Shown piece after piece: positions 9,912 to 18,551 of a DNA stretch of 64,000 nt. The first letter of the stretch is position 1. Each line of letters starts with the position of its first letter. The translations under genes and the position numbers were made by a program. Below the pieces are notes generated by a model. That model had not been told where the DNA came from. It saw only the letters and a list, made by a program, of their open reading frames with translations, and ran no database searches. The stretch is from the NCBI GenBank assembly GCA_937944445.1, contig CALDYP010000045.1:1-64000 (forward strand), in the 5' to 3' direction. This DNA comes from an uncultured Anaerolineae bacterium (GTDB lineage: Bacteria; Chloroflexota; Anaerolineae; Aggregatilineales; Phototrophicaceae).

Positions 9912-11396
9912 TCAGTAGGCGTTCTTGTTTTGACGGGTGATGGTCTGAATGATCGTGCGGATGATGATCTTGATGTCCAGCCAGAGCGACCAATTTTCAA
10001 CATACCACAGATCATACGTGGTGCGATCTGAAATCGACGTGTCGCCGCGCAGCCCATGAATCTGCGCCCAGCCGGTCATGCCAGCTTTTTCGCGGTGGCG
10101 CTCCATGTAGCGCGGGATCTGCGTGCGGAATTGTTCCACAAAATACGGCTGTTCCGGGCGCGGCCCCACCAAGCTCATGTGCCCCAGCAGCACGTTGATG
10201 AGCTGCGGGATTTCGTCCCAGTTCGTCTTGCGCATGAAGCGGCCAATCTTGGTGACGCGCGGGTCGTTCTCCACTGTCCAGCCGGGGCCAAAGGCCTCGC
10301 TGTCCACGCGCATCGAGCGGAACTTGATCATCGGGAAGGGCTTGCCGTCTAGGCCCATGCGCTCTTGGATGAAGAACACCGGCCCCGGATCCTCACGGCG
10401 CAGCAAGTAGGCGGTCAGCAGCATCAACGGCGAGAGGAAGATCAGCCCGAAGAACGCGCCGACGATGTCTAAGCCACGTTTGAGGCTCAGCTTCCAACCG
10501 CGCAGCGCAATGTCGCGCACGGTCAACAGCGGCATGCCGTTCAAGTCGTCAAGGTTCAGATCACCGGCGATGTAGGCGAAGATATCGGGGTAGATCTTGA
10601 CGTCAACGTCGCTGCGCTGGCACATCGTCACCAGTTCAACGATCTCGCTGCGGCGCGCATCTGGCACGGCGATGATGATCTGCTGGATCTGATAGCGGTC
10701 GATCAAATCGGGCAGATCGGGGTAGTTGCCGATGACGGGCACGCCCATCATCTTCCCCTGATGGCTGCTCGGGTCGTTCACGACGCCCACGATGTTGTAG
10801 CCCAGTTCACGGTGGCGCTGCACCTGCTTCACGATGTCCACGGCGATCTTGCCCGTGCCTACCACCAGCAAATTGTCCGCGGTGAGGCCGCGCCGCCGCA
10901 GCGTCATCGTCAGTGAGCGGTGCACCTCACGCCCGACCAGCACGAACAGCAGGCTGAACAACCACACATAGAAGAACGTGCTGCGCGGGAAGCTCACCTC
11001 AAGGATAGTGTTGCGGAAGGCCAGCTCCTGCACGCCGTTGGCCAGCAGCGCCCCGAACGTGACCACCGCCACGATGCTGCGCGCTTGGTCAAAGCGGCTG
11101 AACACTCGCCGTTGGTGATAGAGGCGGTTGGCGTAGAACAACACGATGATCGTGCCGATATGCAGCAGCATCGTCGGCAAATACACCTCCAAGGGCGGCT
11201 GGACATCGGGCACGCTGAAGAAAGGCAGCGCGCCACGCGCCAGATAGGCCGCGACGAACGCCAGCGCCAGCATTCCTACGTCTAGCAGGATGAGCAGCAA
11301 GCCCAGCAGGCGGCGCGTGCGGCGCGACCGCGCGGGGTGCGCCAGCTCAGCTACTGGCTGGTCGATGGGACTGAAGGCCGCTGAATTTCGGGCCAC
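9912..11396 (-). CDS. Exopolysaccharide polyprenyl-phosphate sugar phosphotransferase (WcaJ/PssY-like)
   Basis: The 494-residue membrane protein has four N-terminal transmembrane helices (about 28-125), a CoA-binding-like Rossmann domain (about 135-290, LLVVGTGKIAVDIV) and a C-terminal bacterial sugar transferase domain (about 300-494). The latter shows GLDIVGAFFGLIFLSP, the FIQERMGLDGKPFPMIKFRSM region, LVGPRPE and a final YDLWYVENWSLWLDIKI helix. It would transfer a sugar-1-phosphate to undecaprenyl phosphate, starting repeat-unit synthesis of a surface polysaccharide. The start is GTG at 11396 with a strong AAAGGAGG upstream, inside the 3' end of the GT2 gene (46-bp overlap). Confidence 0.92.
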   Translation of the reverse strand: MARNSAAFSPIDQPVAELAHPARSRRTRRLLGLLLILLDVGMLALAFVAAYLARGALPFFSVPDVQPPLEVYLPTMLLHIGTIIVLFYANRLYHQRRVFSRFDQARSIVAVVTFGALLANGVQELAFRNTILEVSFPRSTFFYVWLFSLLFVLVGREVHRSLTMTLRRRGLTADNLLVVGTGKIAVDIVKQVQRHRELGYNIVGVVNDPSSHQGKMMGVPVIGNYPDLPDLIDRYQIQQIIIAVPDARRSEIVELVTMCQRSDVDVKIYPDIFAYIAGDLNLDDLNGMPLLTVRDIALRGWKLSLKRGLDIVGAFFGLIFLSPLMLLTAYLLRREDPGPVFFIQERMGLDGKPFPMIKFRSMRVDSEAFGPGWTVENDPRVTKIGRFMRKTNWDEIPQLINVLLGHMSLVGPRPEQPYFVEQFRTQIPRYMERHREKAGMTGWAQIHGLRGDTSISDRTTYDLWYVENWSLWLDIKIIIRTIIQTITRQNKNAY

Positions 11397-12262
11397 AGCT
11401 TTCGTCCTCCTTTCGCCAGCAGCGCCAGCAGCACCAGCGCATGCACCGGCAGCGGCGTCGTGCGCCGATAGTGCTTGCGGTAGAAGATCAACATCGCGCG
11501 CCAGAACTCGAACTGTGCTTTAGCGCTCTGGCGCGAGGCGGCACGTTTAACATGGTGGACGATCACCTCGCCCACATACCACACCTGCCACCCCGCTTGC
11601 TTGATGCGATGCGCCCAGTCGATGTCCTCGCCATACATGAAGAAGGCCTCGTCCAGCAGCCCCACCGCGTGGATCGCCTCCTTGCGCACCTGCATGTACG
11701 CGCCGACTACGCTGTCCACTTCCATGACTGTCGTCTCAGGGGCGAAGGTCATGTTGTAGCGGCCAAAGGTGCGGCTCTTCGGGAACAGCTTGGCGAGGCC
11801 GGAATAGTGATAAAAGCTGACGAGCGGCGTCGGAAAGCCGCGGCGGCAGGCCTTGTCGAGCGTGCCATCTGGCAGGATCAGGCGCGGGCCAGCCACGCCC
11901 GCCTGCGGGTGCGCGTCCATGAAGGCCACCATGCGCGCCAGCGCGTCCGGCGGCAGTTCCGTGTCAGGGTTGAGCAGCAGCGCATAGCGCGGAGCGTCTG
12001 CGTCCACGTCGCCCACGCCGCGATACCCCAACAGCCGCAGTCCACGGTTGTTGCCCACAGGGTAGCCGTCGTTGGTCTCGCTGGCGATCAGATCTGCTTG
12101 CGGATAGCGCTGGCGCACCATGTCTGCGCTGCCGTCGGTGCTGGCGTTGTCCACGACGACCACGCGATACGTAACGCCCACGCTGGCGTAAACAGTCGCC
12201 AAACAGCGGTCAAGCAGGTTGCAAGTGTTCCAGTTGACGATCACGATGCCAAGATCGTGCAT
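11351..12262 (-). CDS. GT2-family glycosyltransferase (rhamnosyltransferase-like)
   Basis: The 303-residue protein starts MHDLGIVIVNWNTCNLLDRC, typical of GT2 enzymes, followed by VVVVDNASTDGSADMV (nucleotide-sugar site), LLLNPDTELPPDAL (DXD-like metal site near residue 100) and FMYGEDIDWAHRIKQAGW (catalytic ED motif near residue 210). The C-terminus carries one hydrophobic segment, suggesting membrane association. It would add a sugar to a lipid-linked glycan on the cytoplasmic face. The donor cannot be read. It is followed by the polyprenyl sugar transferase with a 46-bp overlap and may have its own promoter at 12296-12324. Confidence 0.9.
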   Translation of the reverse strand: MHDLGIVIVNWNTCNLLDRCLATVYASVGVTYRVVVVDNASTDGSADMVRQRYPQADLIASETNDGYPVGNNRGLRLLGYRGVGDVDADAPRYALLLNPDTELPPDALARMVAFMDAHPQAGVAGPRLILPDGTLDKACRRGFPTPLVSFYHYSGLAKLFPKSRTFGRYNMTFAPETTVMEVDSVVGAYMQVRKEAIHAVGLLDEAFFMYGEDIDWAHRIKQAGWQVWYVGEVIVHHVKRAASRQSAKAQFEFWRAMLIFYRKHYRRTTPLPVHALVLLALLAKGGRKLWPEIQRPSVPSTSQ

Positions 12263-12273
12263 AAGGGTTGGTC

Positions 12274-13926
12274 TCAGTTGCCTAATCGCGCAGGGATTGT
12301 AGCATCACACGCAGCGGCGTTCAAGCAGAACAGGCGAATCGTCGGGCTGTGGAAGTAGTCCGACGTGAACGCTGGATGCTCATTCCCCAGCCGCGGCAGA
12401 CGCTCCATGACGGCTACAGGCTGCGCCCCGTCCGGCAGCGCCAGCACAGGCGAGCGCCCCGCTTTGCGATGCGTTTCCATGAGCGCCTCAGAGATCAGCA
12501 GGAAATCGGCGTCAGGATAGGCGTCATAGTCGACCAGTTCTGGCAGCGTGAACACGTGTTCCCACGGGTAATCTGCCGGGTCGAGCGCGACGTTGATGCT
12601 GCCCACCAGCAGAAAGCGGCTGCCCCGTGGAACGTGTTCGTAAATCCAGCGCTGCATCACCTCGCGCGTGTCAGGTGAGGTGATAACGCGCAGGTGAACC
12701 ATCGACAGGTAGAGCGGGAACGCAATCAGCGCCACCGCCAAGCCCACGCGCGCCCACAGCCGCCATGAGTGGCTCAGCGCCGCCGCGCCCACCCCGATCA
12801 GCACCGCCAGCGCGGGCAAGATCGGCAGCGTCAGGTGATCTGCGCCGCCGGGCCGCACCGTGCGCAAGACGAGCAGCGCATACACCACAGCGTAGAGCGC
12901 GATCAGGCCAACGCTGACCTGCACCCGCCAATCGACGCGGCGCAGCCGAACGAGGCCCCCTAGCAGCAGCGCCCCTATCGGCCCCACGCCGTACAGGGCC
13001 GTGAAGCCGAGCAGCACGAGCAGCCCCTCCCATGCGCTCACGTTGATGCGGGATTCAATCCCTGTGCCCAAGTACATGTTGCTGACGTAGCGAATCTCAG
13101 CCAGAAACTGCTCTGTGTCGAACAGCGCGCCCGGCGTCGTGATCAAGAACGTGATCGGGAACGCGACGAAGGCGATCAGCACTCCCAGCGAACGCCGCAG
13201 GCTGCGCCGCTGCCACAGCGCCCACAGCCCCACCAGCAGCAGCGCCAGCGAGACCACTGCCGCGTTGTAGCGGTTGCCCATCGCCAGCCCCGCCGCCAGC
13301 CCGCTGGCGATGAGCAGCCCATCTTGGGCGCGCCAACGCCGATCGAACAGCGCCGCCACGGCGAAAAACAGCGAAGCCGTCGCAAAGCCCGTCGCAGGGC
13401 TGCTGGTCGTGCCGTAGTGCGCGTGGGCTACCAGCGGCAGGCTGAACGCCGTCAGCAGACCAGCCAACCACGCCGCCCGCGCGCTCCCGATGCGCCGCGC
13501 CAAGCCGTAAGCCGCCGCCACGGCCAGCACGCCGCCTAACGCCGAAAGCGTGCGCGTCACGATGTAGAGGCTGAAGGGGGCGTAGTAGCGCTCGTTGAAG
13601 CCCACGCGATCTTGCGGGTTCAACCCCTGCCCCACTCCGCTGAGCCGTGCCACCACATAACTCACGTTGACCAAAAACGAAGGGTTTTCATAAAAGGTGA
13701 AGTTCGACTGCGGCTCTAGCACTTTGCGAAAAGGAACCGCCGCAAAGAAATATTCATCCGGGTGCAGCGGCGTCTGCTCGTGGATCATGCCCTTGTCGTG
13801 GAAGCTGCGCGCGAACGCTGGATCAGGTTGGCCCCACGTTAGCGGCAGGATGCGCACCGTGAACGCCAGCGCCAGCAGCACAACGGCGAACACTCGTTCA
13901 GTGAGAGCAAATTTCATGTTGGACAT
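12274..13926 (-). CDS. GT39-type polytopic membrane glycosyltransferase
   Basis: The 550-residue protein has about ten hydrophobic helices and the first-loop acidic motif HPDEYFF near residue 55, as in ArnT/PMT-type (GT-C fold) enzymes that use polyprenyl-phosphate sugars on the outer face of the membrane. Further hallmarks are an FNERYYAPFS loop, LVAHAHYGTTSSPATGF and an extracytoplasmic C-terminal domain of about 130 residues with two cysteines near the end. It starts 4 bases after the stop of the preceding GT39 gene, so both are co-expressed. The acceptor (protein, lipid or wall glycan) is unknown. Confidence 0.85.
   Translation of the reverse strand: MSNMKFALTERVFAVVLLALAFTVRILPLTWGQPDPAFARSFHDKGMIHEQTPLHPDEYFFAAVPFRKVLEPQSNFTFYENPSFLVNVSYVVARLSGVGQGLNPQDRVGFNERYYAPFSLYIVTRTLSALGGVLAVAAAYGLARRIGSARAAWLAGLLTAFSLPLVAHAHYGTTSSPATGFATASLFFAVAALFDRRWRAQDGLLIASGLAAGLAMGNRYNAAVVSLALLLVGLWALWQRRSLRRSLGVLIAFVAFPITFLITTPGALFDTEQFLAEIRYVSNMYLGTGIESRINVSAWEGLLVLLGFTALYGVGPIGALLLGGLVRLRRVDWRVQVSVGLIALYAVVYALLVLRTVRPGGADHLTLPILPALAVLIGVGAAALSHSWRLWARVGLAVALIAFPLYLSMVHLRVITSPDTREVMQRWIYEHVPRGSRFLLVGSINVALDPADYPWEHVFTLPELVDYDAYPDADFLLISEALMETHRKAGRSPVLALPDGAQPVAVMERLPRLGNEHPAFTSDYFHSPTIRLFCLNAAACDATIPARLGN
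12296..12324 (-). promoter_or_regulatory. Possible internal promoter for the GT2-sugar transferase-mazG genes
   Basis: TTGAAC (12319-12324) and TACAAT (12296-12301) are 17 bases apart on the minus strand, in the 3' end of the GT39 gene, with the GT2 ATG at 12262. Confidence 0.45.
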
Positions 13927-13930
13927 CGCA

Positions 13931-15748
13931 TCACCATGCCATGATGTTGAGAGACGTCAACGGCAGCAGGCCGTCTTGGTGCGCGGCCTCAGGCAGGATG
14001 CGCTGACCATCCCACCACTGATACACCCCTAGCAGCAGCGTCCAGTCGCTGTGGAACGCCACATCCGGCACGCGCACGGTGCGCTCTTCGACGTAGATCA
14101 CGCCCGGCTGCCATTGGCTGGTCTGCTCGGGCAAGCGCTGCGTGGCCGTTGGGTCAAGGTGAATGAGGTGCGGCGCGCCGTCTGACTGCGCTAGGCTGCC
14201 ACTGGCGTTCATCAGTTGAAGCGTCACGCTTAAATCGACCTCCAGCGGCCCCTCCGCTGACCACCACAGGCGCACGGTCAGCGTCTCGCCCTCGCGCCGC
14301 ACCAACGGCTCATAGCTGAAGCGCTCACCCTCCACCACGTGGAAGCCGTGAAAACGCATGCCATTGGCGAAGCGCACCCCTGCCGAGTCAGGTGGCCCCT
14401 CATAGAGGCGTATGAGCAAGTCCCACGGGCCGACGAACTTAGACGGAATGCGCCCCGCGCGGACGGCTGCCAGCGTCGCGGGGTCTTGGTCGCCGTCGCG
14501 GCTGACGTACCACACGCGCGCGTAGCCTGTTGGATCGCTCACCCAGCGTAAGCCCATCGGCACGTAACGCTGCTGGTAGAACGTCCACTCCATCGGGCTG
14601 CCACACGCGCAGCGTGGATCCATCAAGAACACGTCGCCGCGCTGGAAATATGGGGCGGCTGCGCGCAGGGTATGCTCCAGCGGCAGCGGCATAAACGGAT
14701 AAGACACATAGTCGAACGAAATGAACATCGAGAGCGCCGCCGCCCCCATCAGCGCCCAGCGCCCAACAGAGGGCACGCTGCTGAAGACCGCCGCCGCCAA
14801 CAGCGCCAGCCCCCCGCCGATCCACCATGAGTACTGCGTGCTGAAGAACCCCAACACGCGATCCAGCAGGTAGACGACCAGCGGCAGCGCCACCACCCAC
14901 CCAGTCAGCGCCAGCCCATCGCGCAAGGTCAGCCGCCGCCGCATCAACAGCCATCCCGCCCCGACGACCAAGCCCAGCGCCCACACCGGCGCATACACCC
15001 CGAAGAACTCGGCGATGATGGCAGCCCAGCCCTCGCTGAACGGCGGCAGCGCATCCCCCAACCCGGCGTGGCGACGGGTGACGACGCTCAACTTGGCCAC
15101 GATCTCCGGCAGCGCCAGCCCCAACGCCGCCACGCCCGGCAGCCACCAGCGCCACACACGGCGCGGGTAATACACCAGCGACAGCCCGCCCATCAGCGCG
15201 AAGAACACCACCGACGTTAAGTTGGTGTAGAACATCGCCGCCATGACCGCCCCCAGCAGCGCGCCACGCCGCCACGTCGGACGGTCGAAGTAGGCGAACA
15301 GCGCCAGCAGCGCCAGCGGCATCCACAGCAGCATGAGCACATACGCGCGGAAGTACCCGCTCAAGAACACGTAATAGCCCAACGCCGCGAACGCCAGCAG
15401 CGCCCCGACGCCCGCTTGTGGATCGCGCCACCAGCGCCGCCCGAGTTGATAGACCGCTGCGCACGCCAGCAAAAAGATCAAGACCGATGAATAGCGCAGC
15501 GTCAGCGGGTCGCCGCCTGTGAGGCCTTGCCACATCCACAAGATCACGAAGTAGAGCGGCGGCCAGTCATACGGCATCCACAACAGGAGGTTGTCGAACG
15601 TGGACGAGGTATGCCACGCATGCCACACCTCATCGTAGTTGAACTGACGCTGACCGAGGAAGACCATCCGCGAGAAGAACACCAACGCCAGCAGCGCTGT
15701 CAGCAGCCAGAGGTGGCGGTGAGTGTTCGTCAGCTTGATCGGGTTCAT
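13931..15748 (-). CDS. GT39-like membrane glycosyltransferase with C-terminal beta-sandwich-like domain
   Basis: The 605-residue protein begins MNPIKLTNTHRHLW and has roughly ten transmembrane helices to about residue 400. The first extracytoplasmic loop carries FNYDEVWHAWH, the acidic motif of GT-C enzymes, followed by WPPLYFVILW. The final 200 residues are soluble: a region with a CACG cysteine pair near 410 and then a strand-rich domain (about 480-600) of the type often appended to surface glycosyltransferases. The ATG overlaps the murE stop as ATGA, so translation is coupled to murE. A longer frame into murE has no support. Sugar and acceptor are unknown. Confidence 0.82.
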   Translation of the reverse strand: MNPIKLTNTHRHLWLLTALLALVFFSRMVFLGQRQFNYDEVWHAWHTSSTFDNLLLWMPYDWPPLYFVILWMWQGLTGGDPLTLRYSSVLIFLLACAAVYQLGRRWWRDPQAGVGALLAFAALGYYVFLSGYFRAYVLMLLWMPLALLALFAYFDRPTWRRGALLGAVMAAMFYTNLTSVVFFALMGGLSLVYYPRRVWRWWLPGVAALGLALPEIVAKLSVVTRRHAGLGDALPPFSEGWAAIIAEFFGVYAPVWALGLVVGAGWLLMRRRLTLRDGLALTGWVVALPLVVYLLDRVLGFFSTQYSWWIGGGLALLAAAVFSSVPSVGRWALMGAAALSMFISFDYVSYPFMPLPLEHTLRAAAPYFQRGDVFLMDPRCACGSPMEWTFYQQRYVPMGLRWVSDPTGYARVWYVSRDGDQDPATLAAVRAGRIPSKFVGPWDLLIRLYEGPPDSAGVRFANGMRFHGFHVVEGERFSYEPLVRREGETLTVRLWWSAEGPLEVDLSVTLQLMNASGSLAQSDGAPHLIHLDPTATQRLPEQTSQWQPGVIYVEERTVRVPDVAFHSDWTLLLGVYQWWDGQRILPEAAHQDGLLPLTSLNIMAW

Positions 15749-17274
15749 GGTTGGGCTGTCGGGAGCGTCTTGAGAGGCGCGCCGCGCAGCGCCGCCCGCA
15801 GCGCCTCGCGGTCGTCCCACGGGTATTCTACTGTGCCGAAGCACATGCTCTGCTCGTGCCCCTTGCCGCAGGCGATGACGATGTCACCCGCCCGCGCCAT
15901 CTGGCAGGCGACATACAGCGCTTCACCGCGATCAGGCACGCGGAAGAACGTCACGCCCTCCACGCCGCCCTGACGCAGGCAGCCCTGCGCCATCATCTCA
16001 AGGATGTCGTCGAGCGACTCCGTGCGCGGGTCTTCAGCGGTCAAGATAGTGAGATCGGCCAACTGCGCCGACGTCTCGGCCATCATGCGGCGCTTGTCGA
16101 CATCGCGCAGGCCCGCGCTGCCGAACACCGCGATGAGCCGCCCGCCCGCGCCCAACATCCCCCGCGCCGCCGTCAAGGCCTGCTTCAGCGCGTTGGGCGT
16201 GTGCGCAAAGTCTACTATCGCAAGGAACGGCTGCCCCTCGTCGATGGCTTCCATCCGACCGCTGACGCCGCGCACCCGCGCGAGGCCGCTCTGCACGTCT
16301 GCCGCGCCCAACGCGCGCGCCGTCGCCACGGCTGCCAGCACGTTCGACACGTTGAACTGCCCGTAAAGGTGCGATTGCAGCACGTCGCCGCTCGTCAGGG
16401 TGATCGTCGTGCCCTGCGGTGAGTAGGCGAACTGCGCGGCCTGCACGTCCGCTGGATGGTCGATGCCATAGCGCACGACGCGATCGGCTGGAATGGCCGC
16501 CAGATACTCGCACGATGGGTCATCGACGTTGACGACGCTGATCTTGGGCTGGTTGGGTTTGCGCGCGCTGCGCATCAAGCCGCGGAAGAGCAGCGCCTTC
16601 GCGTCGCGGTAGGCTTCCCATGTGCCGTGATAGTCGAGGTGCTCATGGGTGATGTTGGTGTAAACGGCCACGTCCACGTCGACGCCGTTGAGCCGCCCCT
16701 GCGCCAGCCCGTGGCTGGTCATTTCCAGCACGACGTGCGTCAGGCCTGCGTCGCGCATCATCGCCAAGTAGCGCTGCACCTCCGGCGCGGAAGGCGTCGT
16801 CACGTGCAGGCCGGTCGACAGGCTCTGCCCGCCAAAGTCAGCGCTGATCGTGCTGATGAGGCCGACGCGCCCGCTCGTGTGCTCTTTGAGCAGCTCATAG
16901 ATCAGCGTGCTGGTCGTCGTCTTGCCGTCCGTCCCCGTCACGCCGATCACGATCAGATCGCGCGAGGGGAACCCGTGAAACGACGCCGCCAGATACCCCA
17001 GCGCGGCCATGCCCTCCGCCACGCGCACATAAGGCACAGGCAGATCAATCAGCGCCTGCTCGCCCACCACAGCCGCCGCGCCGTTGGCGATGGCCTGCGG
17101 GATGAAGGCGTGGCCGTCAGCGCTGCGGCCTGCCCGCGCTACGAACACCCCGCCCGGCTGGACAAGCGCCGCGTTTTCCTCAAACGGCGCGCCAATCAAC
17201 ACATCTGCATCGCCTGTGATCGACCGCAGCGCCCCAGCAGGGAGCGCTTGAAGATGAGTTAAGAGAGACTGCAT
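15745..17274 (-). CDS. murE: UDP-N-acetylmuramyl-tripeptide synthetase (MurE)
   Basis: The enzyme (about 509 residues) adds the third amino acid of the peptidoglycan stem peptide. It has the Mur ligase plan: an N-terminal UDP-binding domain with PGGVFVARAGRSADGHAFI, the ATP-binding motif GVTGTDGKTTT near residue 110, a central domain with LEMTSHGLAQGRLNGV and NITHEHLDYHGTWEAY, and a C-terminal domain with AEDPRTESLDDIL. That DPR box corresponds to the residue-3 selectivity loop; meso-DAP enzymes usually have DNPR, so lysine, ornithine or DAP cannot be decided. The ATG at 17274 lacks a clear ribosome site; a GTG at 17286 is an alternative. It lies 40 kb from the dcw cluster and heads a glycan gene unit. 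Confidence 0.93.
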   Translation of the reverse strand: MQSLLTHLQALPAGALRSITGDADVLIGAPFEENAALVQPGGVFVARAGRSADGHAFIPQAIANGAAAVVGEQALIDLPVPYVRVAEGMAALGYLAASFHGFPSRDLIVIGVTGTDGKTTTSTLIYELLKEHTSGRVGLISTISADFGGQSLSTGLHVTTPSAPEVQRYLAMMRDAGLTHVVLEMTSHGLAQGRLNGVDVDVAVYTNITHEHLDYHGTWEAYRDAKALLFRGLMRSARKPNQPKISVVNVDDPSCEYLAAIPADRVVRYGIDHPADVQAAQFAYSPQGTTITLTSGDVLQSHLYGQFNVSNVLAAVATARALGAADVQSGLARVRGVSGRMEAIDEGQPFLAIVDFAHTPNALKQALTAARGMLGAGGRLIAVFGSAGLRDVDKRRMMAETSAQLADLTILTAEDPRTESLDDILEMMAQGCLRQGGVEGVTFFRVPDRGEALYVACQMARAGDIVIACGKGHEQSMCFGTVEYPWDDREALRAALRGAPLKTLPTAQP

Positions 17275-17325
17275 GAGCCGTGTCACCGTGTGGGTTGAAG
17301 CTGCTTGAGCGCTTTAACATCCTAA

Positions 17326-17359
17326 CGAAAAAAGGGCATTGGGAAAATGCCCTTTTTCG
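17326..17359. terminator. Bidirectional rho-independent terminator after the atp genes
   Basis: A stem built on AAAGGGCATT and AAATGCCCTTT, flanked by an A-run on one side and a T-run on the other, lies 30 bases after the atpF-atpH stop and before murE. It would work on either strand and separates the respiratory cluster from the murE unit. Confidence 0.85.
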
Positions 17360-17388
17360 ATCTTTACGCTGTTTGGTTAAAACTGGCC

Positions 17389-18204
17389 CTAGCCCAGACG
17401 CCCCGACAGCTCGTTCAGGCCGCTGCGCACGCTGCCATCCACCACGCGGTTCGCGCTGCGCACGACCACGCCGCCGAGGATGCTCGGATCGACCGTGAAC
17501 GTCACCTCTTCCGCGTTGAGGGCCTGCTTGGCGCTGGCCTGCTCCGCCTCGGTCAAGGGCATCGCGCTGATGACCTCTACCTTGCCGCCGAGGTTCTTGG
17601 CGGCGTCTGGCACGTTGCTGAAGAAGTTGCTGACCAGCTCGGCCTGCTTTTTCGCGTCGATGTTGGCGTTCAAGATGCGACCGGCCATCGCCACGCTGAT
17701 GTCTACGACGCGGTCGCGCAGGCCAGCCAGCTCCGCGTTGCGCGCGGTGACGGCCTCGGCTTGGGCGTCGCTGCGGATCTTGTCTGCTTCGGCGCGGGCT
17801 TCAGCGGTGATCGTCTTGGCGACCTCTTCAGCGCGGTTGCGCGCCTCTTCGATCATCTTGTTGCCCTCAGCTTTGGCGTCCGCGATGATCTTGGCCGCGT
17901 CGGCTTCAGCGTTCTGGCGGGCGCGCGCAGCCGCTGCCGCGTCTTCCAGCCCGCGCTTGATCTTCTCCGTGCGCGCGTCCAGCATGTTGAGCGCGGGCCG
18001 CCACAGCAGCACCGTCAAGATGGCCGCCACCAGCAGGAAGTTGAACGTGTGCACGATCAGCAGGCCGCCGTTGATGCCCAGCGGGGTCAGCGGGTTGTCG
18101 CTGCCGGCGGCTTCAGCGGCGTAGGCGGGCATCGTCGCCAGCGCGACGACGGCCAACGCCGCCAGCCCTTTCAAAAGTCGCTTCATGTTCGTCATGGTCA
18201 TCAT
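17389..18204 (-). CDS. ATP synthase b subunit fused to the C-terminal domain of delta
   Basis: The 271-residue protein has three parts. Residues 1-33 look like a signal peptide (KRLLKGLAALAVVALATMPA then YAAEAAG). Residues about 46-200 are a b subunit: a membrane helix with LIVHTFNFLLVAAILTVLLW, then a long charged coiled coil and a VAMAGRILNANID end. Residues about 205-271 match the C-terminal beta domain of delta: GGKVEVISAMPLTEAEQ, VDPSILGGVVVRS and VVDGSVRSGL. The N-terminal helical domain of delta, which contacts alpha, is missing. The protein would form the peripheral stator. It follows atpE after 24 bases; alpha, beta, gamma and epsilon genes are not next to it. The start has AGGGGAG 8 bases upstream. 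Confidence 0.85.
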   Translation of the reverse strand: MMTMTNMKRLLKGLAALAVVALATMPAYAAEAAGSDNPLTPLGINGGLLIVHTFNFLLVAAILTVLLWRPALNMLDARTEKIKRGLEDAAAAARARQNAEADAAKIIADAKAEGNKMIEEARNRAEEVAKTITAEARAEADKIRSDAQAEAVTARNAELAGLRDRVVDISVAMAGRILNANIDAKKQAELVSNFFSNVPDAAKNLGGKVEVISAMPLTEAEQASAKQALNAEEVTFTVDPSILGGVVVRSANRVVDGSVRSGLNELSGRLG

Positions 18205-18228
18205 TTCGTAAACTCCCCTAGATGGTGC

Positions 18229-18507
<279 letters not shown>

Positions 18508-18551
18508 TCACAGGGCGCGCGCCAAGCACGCGCCCCAACCGACACCAATGT

